Below, in pieces: positions 1-10,667 of a stretch of 64,000 nucleotides of DNA. Position 1 is the stretch's first letter. Each line of letters begins with the position of its first letter. This stretch comes from CAVQCX01 sp963775335 (GTDB lineage Bacteria; Pseudomonadota; Gammaproteobacteria; Chromatiales; Chromatiaceae): assembly GCA_963775335.1 (NCBI GenBank), contig CAVZIJ010000003.1, forward strand, positions 868,001-932,000. The letters run 5' to 3'. The notes below the pieces were generated by a model, which was not told the origin of the DNA, searched no databases, and was given only the letters and a program-made list of their open reading frames with translations. The position numbers and the translations under genes were made by a program.

Positions 1-2
1 GC

Positions 3-132
3 CTGTCGGTTCGGCTGATGGACATCGACCATCGGGCGATCGCGTCGTACCTGGTCACGCTGTACTACTCGGCGGCCGCCCTCGTGGACGACGCCCTGGG
101 TGTCCTGGAGAACATCGAGGTGGGCTTCTTCC

Positions 133-146
<14 letters not shown>
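3..146 (+). CDS. Probable family 2A encapsulin shell protein, C-terminal end only
   Basis: An open frame enters from outside the window and ends at TAG 144-146. It encodes about 47 residues, including SAAALVDDALGVLENIEV and ending HEYR. That pattern resembles my recollection of the C-termini of SrpI / 35-kDa-antigen type family 2A encapsulins, which build protein nanocompartments. The identification leans on the next gene: a cysteine desulfurase with a long disordered N-terminal arm is the known cargo of family 2A shells, and the two frames overlap by 14 bases, as in a coupled operon. Only the tail is visible, so the HK97 fold itself cannot be checked here. Confidence 0.65.
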
Positions 147-1866
<1,720 letters not shown>

Positions 1867-2011
1867 CGGGCGGCGGCCACAGCCCGTGACGAGGACTCGG
1901 CCAAGAGGCGCGGCCCTCAAGGGTCCCGATATTCAGGACTAGGGCTCGGCAAGAAGGGCGCGCTAGACTCATCTCAGGGCACACCCTGCTCGATCTGCAC
2001 ACCGATCCGCC

Positions 2012-3130
2012 ATGGTCAACACCACAGACATCGCAAACCACCTCCAGCACATGGTCGAGGCCGACGCCTCGGACCTCTACTTCAGCGCCGGCGCCCCGAT
2101 CTGCATGAAGGTCGAGGGCGTGACCTCGCCCGTGGACCCGCGTGTGCTGAGCGCAGCCGAGGTCCAGAAGCTCGCCTACTCGGTCATGAGCGACAAGCAG
2201 ACCAAGGTCTTCGAGGAGTTCATGGAGCTGGACTTGGGCATTACCGTGACCCAGCTCGGGCGCTTCCGCATCAATGTCTACCGCCAACGCGGGGACGTCT
2301 CCATGGTGGTGCGCTACATCAAGAGCCGCATCCCCAGCATCGAGGAGCTCCACCTGCCGCAGACCCTGGCCGACCTGGTAAGCGAGCCGCGCGGACTGAT
2401 CCTGGTGGTCGGCCCGGCCGGCTCGGGCAAGTCGACCAGCCTGGCCTCGCTGATCCAGTACCGCAATCGGCACCAGTCCGGACACATCCTCACCATCGAG
2501 GACCCGATCGAGTACCTGCACGAGTATCACCGATCGATCGTCAGTCAGCGTGAGGTCGGGGTCGACACCTCCTCCTTCTCTGACGCCCTGCGCCGGGCGA
2601 TGCGCCAGGCCCCGGACGTGATCATGATCGGCGAGATCCGCGACCGCGAGACCATGGAGCAGGCCATCTCCTACGCCAACTCGGGCCACCTGTGCCTGTC
2701 CACCCTACACGCGATCAACGCCAACCAGGCCATGGAGCGCATCGTCAACTTCTTCCCCGAGCACACCCACCACCAGCTGTTCATGGACCTGTCGCTGAAC
2801 TTGCGGGCCATCGTCTCCCAGCGTCTGGTCATCGGGAAGGACGGCAAGCTGCTGCCGGCGGTCGAGCTGATGCTGAACACCCCCTACGTCGCCGAGCTCA
2901 TCCAGCGCGGCAAGATCGACACCCTGCGCGAGCCCATGCAGAACGTCGAGGCAGGCATGCAGACCTTCGACCAAGCCCTGTTCAATCTCTACAAGGAAGG
3001 CAAGATCTCCCTGCAGGAAGCCTTACGCAACGCCGAGTCGCGCAACAACCTCAGCTTGCGCGTGCGCCTGGACGAGAGCGGCAAGACACCGGCCCCCAAT
3101 GTCGTGCTGACCGACGACAGGACCCGGTGA
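2012..3130 (+). CDS. pilU: Type IV pilus retraction ATPase, PilU/PilT family
   Basis: A hexameric AAA-type ATPase that powers pilus retraction from the inner-membrane side. The product has 372 residues, with a PAS-like N-terminal domain followed by the RecA-like core. Walker A is GPAGSGKST (about residues 132-140), the Asp box is EDPIEYLHE and Walker B is DVIMIGEIRD. The C-terminal part, TFDQALFNLYKEGKISLQEAL, matches the PilT/PilU C-domain. PilU is preferred over PilT because of the length and the C-terminal tail, but no pilT lies beside it here. No other pilus genes are in the window. Confidence 0.88.
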   Translation: MVNTTDIANHLQHMVEADASDLYFSAGAPICMKVEGVTSPVDPRVLSAAEVQKLAYSVMSDKQTKVFEEFMELDLGITVTQLGRFRINVYRQRGDVSMVVRYIKSRIPSIEELHLPQTLADLVSEPRGLILVVGPAGSGKSTSLASLIQYRNRHQSGHILTIEDPIEYLHEYHRSIVSQREVGVDTSSFSDALRRAMRQAPDVIMIGEIRDRETMEQAISYANSGHLCLSTLHAINANQAMERIVNFFPEHTHHQLFMDLSLNLRAIVSQRLVIGKDGKLLPAVELMLNTPYVAELIQRGKIDTLREPMQNVEAGMQTFDQALFNLYKEGKISLQEALRNAESRNNLSLRVRLDESGKTPAPNVVLTDDRTR

Positions 3131-3211
3131 TGCCGAAGATCGCGACTGTTGGCCTTCAGCGCCCCCGGTACCCGGCGCGGCCGCGCCCCTGACCCCTCGG
3201 AGCCGAAAACC

Positions 3212-3697
3212 ATGGACACAGTCCCCGCTGAGGTGGAGATCACCGGCACCCCTAACTACGTCGAGGCCTGGAGCGCCGCGCGCATCCCGGGCTTCGTCCC
3301 GGCCGTGCTCAAGCGCTGGCAACGCGAGCATGGGCGGCTCCCCGCCCGCCTCTACATAACCCTGTGCCCGCAGGTCGAGATCAACGCCCGGGGCGGCCTT
3401 CCCGACCGGGTCCGGGAGCTGACCGACCCGCGCCTGCGCTGCCGGCACTTCACCGGCTGCCATAAGCCCTATTTCGTCATTCTGTTCACCGGCGAGGACG
3501 CCGCCGAGCGCCAGGCCGAGGTCCAGCAGTTGCTGGCCTGGTCGGAGAGCTACGCGGTCAGCATCGAGCCGGAGCGACTGCGGCTGGAATTCCTCGATGC
3601 CACCGAGGATCTCGACGATGAAGCGGAGCCCGCCCGACCCGGGCGCACCCTACAGGAGCTGCTACGGACGGGCGAGCTGATTCACATACTGGAGTGA
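3212..3697 (+). CDS. Conserved-looking hypothetical protein
   Basis: A 161-residue soluble protein starting at ATG 3212; the frame is open from 3149 but lacks an ATG before this point. It has one cysteine pair in the middle (RCRHFTGCHKPYF) and an acidic stretch near the end (DATEDLDDEAEPARP). There is no signal peptide or membrane segment. It sits 81 bases after pilU in the same direction and may share its transcript. I do not recognise the family. The start could also lie at an upstream non-ATG codon. Confidence 0.6.
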   Translation: MDTVPAEVEITGTPNYVEAWSAARIPGFVPAVLKRWQREHGRLPARLYITLCPQVEINARGGLPDRVRELTDPRLRCRHFTGCHKPYFVILFTGEDAAERQAEVQQLLAWSESYAVSIEPERLRLEFLDATEDLDDEAEPARPGRTLQELLRTGELIHILE

Positions 3698-3838
3698 GGG
3701 GCAGGCAATACAGCCAACACCGGCTTGCGCTCACGCCGCCAAGAGCATATCGATCTCGGTCTCACAAAGGCGATTCAGCCACGGCCCCAAAGGCGCGACC
3801 ACGCGAGGTATAGTGGGTCGGTTTCGCCAGGAGCCAAG

Positions 3839-5836
3839 ATGCACGACTCCCCCCTCGGCCAAGTGCTCGTCCTGCTGGCGCTCTCCGTGGCGGCCGTCGC
3901 CCTGGTGCGCCGCGCTCAGCTCCCCCCTATCCTCGGCTATCTCTTCGTCGGCATCGCCGCCGGCCCGCACGCCCTGGGCTGGATTGCCGAAGGCGAAACC
4001 GTGCATCTGCTCGGGGAGATCGGCGTCGTCTTCCTGCTGTTCATGATCGGCCTGGAGATCTCCATTCCCCATCTCATGGCCATGCGTCAGGCGGTGCTCG
4101 TATTTGGCGGGGCCCAGGTGGTGCTCACCACCTTGATCGCCGTGGCCATCGCCTCCGCCAACGGCATCCCGTGGCAGGGCGCCCTCGTGGTGGGCGGGGC
4201 CCTGGCGCTCTCCTCCACCGCCATCGTCGCCCGACAGCTCACCGAGCAGGTGGAGATGCAGAGCCGCCATGGCAGGCTCGCCCTGGGGATACTCCTGTTC
4301 CAGGATCTCGCCGTGGTGCCCTTCCTGGTGATCATACCCATCCTGGGCGGAGACGGCTCCGGAGACATGGCCGGGCCGCTCCTGCTCGCCCTGGCTAAGG
4401 GGGTAGCCGTGCTCCTGGCCATGCTGGTGGCGGGCCGCTGGCTATCCCGGCCGCTGCTCCATTGGGTGGCTTCGGCCCATTCGGTGGAGCTGTTCACCCT
4501 GGGCATGCTGCTGGTCTCGCTCACCGCCGCCTGGCTGACCTATACCGCCGGTCTGTCTTTGGCACTCGGGGCCTTCATCGCGGGCATGCTGATCGGTGAT
4601 ACCGAATACCGTCACCATGTCGAGACCGAGATCCGGCCGTTCCGGGACGTCCTGATGGGCCTGTTCTTCATCACGGTCGGAATGCAGCTCGATCTCGCGG
4701 CCCTGCCCGGAATGCTGCACTGGGTTCTGCTGCTGGTGGCCGGGCTGGTCCTGGGCAAAGGCTTGCTGATCGCCGGGCTGATCCGGCTGGGCGGCTACGA
4801 GACTGGGGTCGCGCTGCGCACCGGAATCGTGCTGGCCCAAGGCGGCGAGTTCGGATTCGCCCTGCTCGCCCTGGCCCTGGCCGAGCGCCTTCTTGCCCCC
4901 GCTCAGTCGCAGCCCGTGCTCGCGGCCGCGGTGATCTCCATGGCCATCGCCCCGCTGCTGATCCGCAGAAACGGCCCACTGGCCGCCTGGGCCAGCCGCT
5001 CCTATCGAGAGCGCAGGGCGAGCGACGCCAATCTCATCGAAGAGCAGGCCGCGCAGCTCGCGCGGCACGTGATCATCTGCGGATTCGGCCGCATCGGACA
5101 GAACCTGGCGCTGTTCCTGGATACCGAGCGAATCGACTATCTCGCCCTGGACATGGACCCCGCCCTGATCGGGGAGGCCTGGGAGGCGGGGCAGCGGGTC
5201 TTCTTCGGTAACGCCGCGCACCCCCAGATCCTGGAGGCAGCGGGTATACGCAAAGCAGCGGCGCTCGTCATCGCCTTTGACGATCACCGCGCCGCCGGGC
5301 ACATCATCCCGGCTGCCCGCGGTCTCAACCCGGACCTTCCCATCCTCGTGCGCGCTCGCGACGACCGGCACCTGGAAGAGCTCGAGACCACCGGCGCCAC
5401 CAACGTCGTACCCGAATCGGTCGAGGCCAGCCTGGTGCTGGCGACCCGCCTCCTGCACCGCCTCGGCGTGGACCTCGACGAGATCCAGCGCCTCGTCGAA
5501 CAGGCACGCACCGACCACTATCGGCGCGTGCGTGGCTATTTTCATGGTCGCGAGGAGGTCGACGAGGCCGAAAAGATCGAAGACCACTTCCGGCTGCACA
5601 CCTTGGTGCTCAAGCCCGGCGACCGGGCCGTCGGGATGGTCATCCACGACCTGGAGCTCAAGGCGCTCGGGGTGCGCATCGTCAGCGTACGCCGCGCCGG
5701 CATCTGCGGGGAGCAACCCGACCCGGCCATGCGCCTGCGAAGCGGCGACGCGCTCATCCTCCAGGGCGACGCCGAGCATTTGCTGAGCGCGGAGACTCGG
5801 CTGCTCAGGGGACCGGAGCCCCTCGCTCAAGGCTAA
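3839..5836 (+). CDS. Monovalent cation/proton antiporter, CPA2 family (KefB/KefC-like), with TrkA domains
   Basis: A membrane antiporter exchanging K+ or Na+ for protons. ATG 3839 is chosen because CAGGAG lies just upstream; the frame is open from 3725. The product is 665 residues. Residues 1 to about 395 form a hydrophobic transporter domain of about 12-13 helices with the motif LALSSTAIVARQL. Next comes a Rossmann TrkA-N (RCK) domain, with HVIICGFGRIGQNLALFLDT binding a nucleotide, then a TrkA-C domain near the end (LKALGVRIVSVRRAG). The layout fits KefB/KefC and YbaL-type proteins. No KefF/KefG-type partner is next to it, so a glutathione-gated role is not supported. Confidence 0.9.
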   Translation: MHDSPLGQVLVLLALSVAAVALVRRAQLPPILGYLFVGIAAGPHALGWIAEGETVHLLGEIGVVFLLFMIGLEISIPHLMAMRQAVLVFGGAQVVLTTLIAVAIASANGIPWQGALVVGGALALSSTAIVARQLTEQVEMQSRHGRLALGILLFQDLAVVPFLVIIPILGGDGSGDMAGPLLLALAKGVAVLLAMLVAGRWLSRPLLHWVASAHSVELFTLGMLLVSLTAAWLTYTAGLSLALGAFIAGMLIGDTEYRHHVETEIRPFRDVLMGLFFITVGMQLDLAALPGMLHWVLLLVAGLVLGKGLLIAGLIRLGGYETGVALRTGIVLAQGGEFGFALLALALAERLLAPAQSQPVLAAAVISMAIAPLLIRRNGPLAAWASRSYRERRASDANLIEEQAAQLARHVIICGFGRIGQNLALFLDTERIDYLALDMDPALIGEAWEAGQRVFFGNAAHPQILEAAGIRKAAALVIAFDDHRAAGHIIPAARGLNPDLPILVRARDDRHLEELETTGATNVVPESVEASLVLATRLLHRLGVDLDEIQRLVEQARTDHYRRVRGYFHGREEVDEAEKIEDHFRLHTLVLKPGDRAVGMVIHDLELKALGVRIVSVRRAGICGEQPDPAMRLRSGDALILQGDAEHLLSAETRLLRGPEPLAQG

Positions 5837-5881
5837 TGGGCGCAAGACCATTAGTCCGGCGCGCCTCCGGAGCTGGCTTGC

Positions 5882-8449
5882 CTACTCGTCGCTGCCTCCG
5901 TCGCCCGCCTCCTGCTCCAGCAGGAGTCCGAGCGCTCGGGCCTCCTCCCTGGCCGACTGGGCCTTGGCCGCCATGCGCGCGGCACGGCGCCGGGCTTTCT
6001 CTGCCTGCCGCTCCAGCTCGCGCAGCTGCGCGGTTAATGTGTCGATGCGCTCCGTATCCCCCGGTGGCTCGGTCGTGAGCTCCAGCTCCTTGCGCTTGTT
6101 CTCGGCCGCCGCCCCGGCCACCTGGGCATCGTGGGCCGTCAGCTCGGCAAGGCGCTCCGCATCCGTCAGCGAGTCCAGGAGCCGGGCCTTCTCGGCCGCA
6201 GTCCCCTGCTCCGGCTCGGCGTCGAGGTCGATGTCCTCGGCCGCCAGCACCAGCGCCGTCACGGGAAGAGGTGCCAACAGGTCTTCCAATGGGCCGTCGA
6301 AGGGCCCCAGGGGCTGGTTGCCCCGAAGGTGAAACGGCAGAAAGACCAGTGACGCGTCCGCCGAATAGGCCGCGACCACCTCGGGCCCTGCGTGCTCCAC
6401 CAGCTTGGCCTCCGCCTGGATGCGCACCTCCTCCAAGGTCCTATGAAGCGTTTCGGCGGTTTCGGACGCGTCCGCTTCACAGCACATGCCCAGCAGGCGA
6501 ATGCGGGCGCCCTCCCAGTCTTGGGTACGAGTCATCAGATGGGCGAGCAGGAGCATGAGGCGACTGCTCGCGTCGCCTCGCCACCAAACATCGATGCGCC
6601 GCGTATCGGACGCGACCTGACCCAGTGCTGCCCACTCCGGATCTTCCCCGTCGAGCACCACCAGGTTGCACCCGAGCCGGAACGCTGTACGCAGATGCCG
6701 GCCGTAGATCAGCTCCCGATGATTTTCGGTGGATTCCGGCGCGCGCTCCAGCCAGTTGAGCAGAATGATGTTGGGCCGCAGATGCCCGATGCCAAAGCCT
6801 TGCACCAGGGTATGGATACCCAGATTCAGATCCGGTACCACCATGGCGAGTGGAAATACCTGTACGCCGGCCTGCCTGATGTCCTGGGCCAACGCCTCCT
6901 CGGCCTCTCGCTTGCCCCGGAGCAAGGCCGGGCCCCGACCCTCCAGGATCTTGACCACCGTGGCGAATCCACTGTCGCCCTCGAGCCAGGAGGCAAACTG
7001 CAGCAGCTGGGCACGACGCTCTCTATCATCCGAGAACAGCAGCATGTTTGGCCGCCAGTCTCTGGGATGCTCGGCCTCCCTGGCGGCGGCCAGTAGATGG
7101 GCTCGCACTCTCTGAGTGTGGTAGGAGCGGCGCCCATCAGCCCACCGGGCCTGGGGGGTCACACGGCGCAGATACTCGTAGATGGCAAACAGCGCGGCTA
7201 TGGCAGTCAGCCCCGCCCCGAGATCGATGGCTAGCATGGCTGCCAGGCAGGCCAGTGCCCCCAGCAGGCTCAGGTGGCGGTGATAGAACCTGAACCGAGG
7301 CCGGAACGAAGGGCTGGCCGCGCTCGCCTCGAAGAACGTGGCGTGGTTAATCAGTCCGTAAGAGACAAGAAAGAACATGGAGACCACCGGGGCGATCAGG
7401 TCGAGCTGGCCCAGGCTGATGGTGGCCAGGGCGATCGCGCCTGACAGCAGAATGCCGCGGCGCGGGTTGTGCGAGGGACCGCTCCCCTTGGCGAAGGGCA
7501 GCAGGAACGGGAACAGGCGGTCTGCGGCCAGGGACTGCAAGATTCGCGGAGCGCCCATGAATGAGGCCATAGCCGAGGACAGGGTGGCGGCAAAGACGCC
7601 GGCCACGATCAAAGGCCGAAACATTGCGACCCGGCCCATGGCCGCGTAGTCGCGCACAAGCTCCTCCTGGGTCAGCGTGCCGGCAAAGACCACCGCGGCA
7701 AGCAGGTAGATCAAGATCGACAATGCCACTGCCAGCAGGGTACCCAGAGGCAGGCTGCGACCCGGATCCTTGAGGTCCCCTGACATACTGACGCCCTGGG
7801 TGAAACCGGTCACCGCGGGGAAGAACAGGGCAAACAACACCCAGAAGCCCAGCGCCGGACTCGGCGCTAGCCAGTTCTGCTCCAGCAGCGCGCCGTCCCA
7901 ATGCGCCACGCCTCCGGCGAAGAACGAAGCCAGGGCAGCGGCCAAGATGGCCATGACCACGTATTGGAAGCGTGTCGCCCAATCCGCCCCCAGCCAGGCG
8001 AAGACAAACAGCAGGCTCGCCGCACCGGCGGCTATCAAGTGAGGATGAGCGGCGAGCGGCGCGGGGAGCATCCCGTCCAGAACCTCCGCGAAGCCGATGC
8101 AGTAGAAGCCGATGGAGATCGCCTGTGCCAGGAATAGCACCAGCCCGATGGCACCGCCGAACTCGTGGCCAAGGGTCCGCGAGATGAGGTAATAGTCGCC
8201 GCCGCGCTTGACTCGCAGATTGGTGGCGACCGCCGACAGGGAGAGACTGGTTAGAACCGATATGCCATTCGCCAGCGCCAGAATCAGCAGTGCCCTGCCC
8301 AGGCCCGCTGCGCCCACGACGTAGCCCAGGCGCAGGAACAGAATGATCCCGAGGATCGTGAGAATGCTCGGCGTAAAGACCCCGCCGAAGGTGCCCAGAG
8401 TGCCTGGGTGGGGATCGCTGGGCGTGCTCGATACAGGGCCGTCCATCAT
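5882..8449 (-). CDS. SLC12-like amino acid/cation-chloride type permease with C-terminal coiled coil
   Basis: An APC-superfamily transporter of the bacterial Na-K-Cl cotransporter-like type. The start is uncertain: two consecutive ATGs lie at 8449 and 8446, and a further in-frame start at 8473 is possible. About 12 membrane helices occupy the first half, with the early motif GTFGGVFTPSILTILGIILF typical of SLC12 relatives. A large soluble region follows (about residues 450-740), like the C-terminal domain of SLC12 proteins (RPNMLLFSDD, LGCNLVVLDG). The last 100 residues are charged and predicted coiled coil (LTAQLRELERQAEKARRRAA). The substrate cannot be assigned. It converges on the antiporter gene with a 45-base gap. 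Confidence 0.88.
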   Translation of the reverse strand: MMDGPVSSTPSDPHPGTLGTFGGVFTPSILTILGIILFLRLGYVVGAAGLGRALLILALANGISVLTSLSLSAVATNLRVKRGGDYYLISRTLGHEFGGAIGLVLFLAQAISIGFYCIGFAEVLDGMLPAPLAAHPHLIAAGAASLLFVFAWLGADWATRFQYVVMAILAAALASFFAGGVAHWDGALLEQNWLAPSPALGFWVLFALFFPAVTGFTQGVSMSGDLKDPGRSLPLGTLLAVALSILIYLLAAVVFAGTLTQEELVRDYAAMGRVAMFRPLIVAGVFAATLSSAMASFMGAPRILQSLAADRLFPFLLPFAKGSGPSHNPRRGILLSGAIALATISLGQLDLIAPVVSMFFLVSYGLINHATFFEASAASPSFRPRFRFYHRHLSLLGALACLAAMLAIDLGAGLTAIAALFAIYEYLRRVTPQARWADGRRSYHTQRVRAHLLAAAREAEHPRDWRPNMLLFSDDRERRAQLLQFASWLEGDSGFATVVKILEGRGPALLRGKREAEEALAQDIRQAGVQVFPLAMVVPDLNLGIHTLVQGFGIGHLRPNIILLNWLERAPESTENHRELIYGRHLRTAFRLGCNLVVLDGEDPEWAALGQVASDTRRIDVWWRGDASSRLMLLLAHLMTRTQDWEGARIRLLGMCCEADASETAETLHRTLEEVRIQAEAKLVEHAGPEVVAAYSADASLVFLPFHLRGNQPLGPFDGPLEDLLAPLPVTALVLAAEDIDLDAEPEQGTAAEKARLLDSLTDAERLAELTAHDAQVAGAAAENKRKELELTTEPPGDTERIDTLTAQLRELERQAEKARRRAARMAAKAQSAREEARALGLLLEQEAGDGGSDE

Positions 8450-8936
8450 GGATGCCGTAGGTCGAGCGGCCACCGCAGCAGGGAGGTGGCCGTGGGCGAC
8501 AAGCCGGTAACCGCCAGGGGACCGGCAGAAGGTCGGGAGATTGACAACATGGGGCGCAGTTTAGCGAAATTTCCAGCGGCGGGCGCCCAGGATCCGCGTC
8601 GAGGTTGGGCTTCCAAGCACTTGCCCTCGAGAGCGGAAAGTCGGTTAACGGGCTCGCGACCGAAGTCGATCCTGGCCCGCCTCCGGTTAGAGTGCGTAAA
8701 GTCCGCTCGGGGCCGAGCCCGGGCATCAGTAGACCAGCCACCTTTCGTGGCCAAGCCGGGCGGAGAGCCCATCTTACGCCGCTCGTCCAAGGTGGCGATT
8801 TGTCGCCGGTTCTTATCGTCTAGTGCGCCAACATGACGCAGCGCAAAGAAAGAGGGGCAAACAGAAAATGCCGGGTTTGGCCGGCCATTGTTTGCAACAA
8901 CTATTCGTCACGAGCTTCTAAGATTCTCCCCGCTTG
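8450..8936. other. Intergenic stretch with no supported gene
   Basis: About 490 bases upstream of the SLC12-like gene. I see no ORF with coding character, no tRNA and no strong terminator. The promoter of the minus-strand transporter must lie here, but I cannot point to clear -35/-10 boxes. The sequence becomes less GC-rich from about 8820 onwards, at the edge of the decayed accessory region. Confidence 0.5.
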
Positions 8937-9012
8937 GAGCATCGGTTTGCTGTCCCAGACATTCTCTACATGGTGCGAGCCGGTGTCATCAACGTCGAGA
9001 CAGCCCGCGATC
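8937..9012 (+). pseudogene. Remnant of a PIN-domain toxin gene with an internal deletion
   Basis: Bases 8937-8969 match 11794-11826 of the intact PIN gene with one mismatch (protein EHRFAVPDILY). Bases 8970 to about 9010 then match 12085 to about 12125 (MVRAGVINVETARD against MVRAGLIDVDTARD). The 258 bases in between, exactly 86 codons, are missing, so two ends of a PIN gene are joined in frame. No start region or full PIN core is left. It ends tail to tail against the antitoxin-like ORF. It is evidently a dead paralogue of the gene 2.8 kb away. Confidence 0.85.
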
Positions 9013-9301
9013 ACAGACGGCCACCGCGCGCTCGAATCGCGGCGTCCATTTCTTCGAGCGTAACCCCATGTGGCGCCTTCAGTATGCCGCACGCTCGCTC
9101 GATGCCACCCTCGGTAATGGAGGGGGGCGGCGTCTCTTTCCGCTCAGCGTAACGGGCCTCAAGGAAGCAAACAAAGTCCAACACCTCCTTCTGCAAAGAC
9201 TCCGGCAACCTGCGGCTATGCAGCGAGATGAGATCTAAATGATTTTCTTCTTTGGTGCGCGGGCTCGATCGAGAAGACGGCTGGCGCGAGTAGCGCCTCA
9301 T
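9011..9301 (-). CDS. Antitoxin-like small protein (DUF2281/VapB-type), possibly orphan
   Basis: The core, LPESLQKEVLDFVCFLEARYAER, followed by HGVTLEEMDAAIRARGGRL, resembles DUF2281-type antitoxins, which form an AbrB-like or coiled regulator paired with PIN toxins. The annotated start at 9301 is probably too long: the family normally begins just before LISLHSRRLPES, where no ATG or GTG exists. The 5' end may therefore be damaged or use a rare start. No toxin lies downstream on the same strand, only the PIN remnant on the opposite strand, so it may be a leftover of a toxin-antitoxin pair. Confidence 0.55.
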   Translation of the reverse strand: MRRYSRQPSSRSSPRTKEENHLDLISLHSRRLPESLQKEVLDFVCFLEARYAERKETPPPSITEGGIERACGILKAPHGVTLEEMDAAIRARGGRL

Positions 9302-9758
9302 CCCACGGTTCGGCGCCTTTTCGCTGTGGTTCGGCGTCCTTTTGCCGGCGCCTTTGTCGAGGCCTGCGGAGGCGCAATCTCCGTCGATTGCGTAACTCCG
9401 CGATCCTCGCGAGGTACAATCTGCGCTCCTTGCTGACTCGTTTCATTAGATGGTTCGCGCCTGGGAGAGGTCACCCGTCGATTGCCGGCGAGGAGCATTG
9501 ACGGTCCCTGGGGAAATCGCAATATCACGGACATAGCACGGTCTGGCTGCTCGAGATCCGCCCCACGCTTCCGCTGGCCGCATGACTGCGAGCGCGTCCT
9601 GCTATGGGCCAATCGGGGCGTCGGCGGCCCCCGCCGCTCCCGGCCCTGCCCCTGCCCCTGCCCGCACCGACCACCCCCTCGGGCCGAGCCCAAACCCTCG
9701 CTGCGATCCCTGGAGGCCCTGCTGGGTGCCTGTGGAGGTCGGCGCCGATCGCCTGGGC
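9302..9758. other. Intergenic stretch with no supported gene
   Basis: About 460 bases between the antitoxin-like ORF and the hexamer repeat. Long frames exist only because of base composition and, on both strands, because they run into the stop-free repeat. Their predicted proteins are low complexity and look unrelated to known families. Nothing else is supported here. Confidence 0.5.
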
Positions 9759-9860
9759 TGACCCTGACCCTGACCCTGACCCTGACCCTGACCCTGACCC
9801 TGACCCTGACCCTGACCCTGACCCTGACCCTGACCCTGACCCTGACCCTGACCCTGACCC
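9759..9860. repeat. Perfect hexamer tandem array, (TGACCC)17
   Basis: Seventeen uninterrupted copies of TGACCC (102 bases). The minus strand reads (GGGTCA)n, with runs of three G every six bases, so it can form intramolecular G-quadruplexes much like telomeric repeats. It contains no stop codon in several frames, which creates spurious ORFs of alternating dipeptides on both strands. It lies between the antitoxin remnant and the broken recombinase, within decayed accessory DNA. Confidence 0.97.
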
Positions 9861-9990
9861 TGGGTGCGGCATGGTGCCGACCTAAACCATAAGCCCGGCA
9901 CCATCAGACCGGTCCGAGACCGTCCTCGATACCCCGCCCCCGGACTGATACCCCGGCGATACCCCGAAAACAAAAGAGCCGATCCGGCGG

Positions 9991-10488
9991 TACCGACCCT
10001 TCATAGTGATCGGTCTGGAGACGTCCATGCGCCTCATGGACATCCTCTCCATACGCAAGGAGGACATCCACCTGGACCGGCGAATCATCTACATCCCCAA
10101 AGCCAAAGGGGGTGCGCGGGAACAGCCGATCACCGGCCACCTCGCCGAGTTCCTGGCGGGCTACCTGGAGGTCCTGCCCCCTGGGACAAGCTGGCTGTTC
10201 CCCTCCCCGGCGGCCAAGTGCGGACACACCACCACGATCACGCGCCCCTTTCGCCGCGTCGTTGCCGCAGCAGGCCTCGACCCCGACCAGGTGGTGCGTC
10301 ACACCCTGCGGCATATGGCCATCACCCACCTGGTTCAGGCCGGGGTCGACCTCCCGACGGTGTAGCGCATCAGCGGCCACAAGAGTCTCGTGATGGTCGA
10401 AAGATATGCCCATGCCAACGGGGAGCACATTCAGACCGCGATGGATAAGCTGGAATCGCGGCTACGCGGCGGGCAAGACAGGCGCTAA
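9991..10488 (+). pseudogene. Tyrosine recombinase/phage integrase, 5'-truncated and with an in-frame TAG
   Basis: The catalytic half of a tyrosine recombinase. RPFIVIGLETSMRLMDILSIR carries the first catalytic Arg region and VVRHTLRHMAITHLVQAGVD the HxxR motif. The frame then meets TAG at 10363-10365 and continues intact as RISGHKSLVMVERYAHA, which holds the second His and the catalytic Tyr, to TAA at 10486. A CAG to TAG change would restore it. The N-terminal arm-binding and core-binding domains are missing; homology fades just upstream of 9991. This integrase marks the edge of a former island and cannot be active as read. Confidence 0.88.
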
Positions 10489-10611
10489 CCGCCAAATGCC
10501 CGACAAGATCCCAACGACCCAAGCACCAATTACTTCCATAGAATCAGATAGCTGATCTCATTAACAAGCAGTTCCCACCTGCGATCGGCGATCAACTAGG
10601 CAGGCGCTGTG

Positions 10612-10648
10612 GTTTACAAATACAAGAATTCTTACAATACTTGTAAAC
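10612..10648 (+). promoter_or_regulatory. Palindromic operator overlapping the promoter of the XRE-ImmA gene
   Basis: Outer arms GTTTACAA (10612-10619) and TTGTAAAC (10641-10648) are perfect inverted repeats, with a further inner pairing ACAAG/CTT around AATT. A possible sigma-70 promoter lies inside: TTTACA (10613-10618) and AATACT (10636-10641) with 17-base spacing. The gene's AGGAGG and ATG follow within 20 bases. The arrangement fits autorepression by the XRE protein. The AT-rich stretch stands out against the surrounding GC-rich DNA. Confidence 0.7.
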
Positions 10649-10667
10649 CCAGATCAGGAGGATCTCT

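Noticed and set aside
9482..9892. Long ORFs on both strands across the hexamer array (Thr-Leu, Asp-Pro, Gly-Ser and Gly-Gln dipeptide repeats)
   Set aside because: They exist only because TGACCC has no stop in several frames; flanking codons show no coding character.
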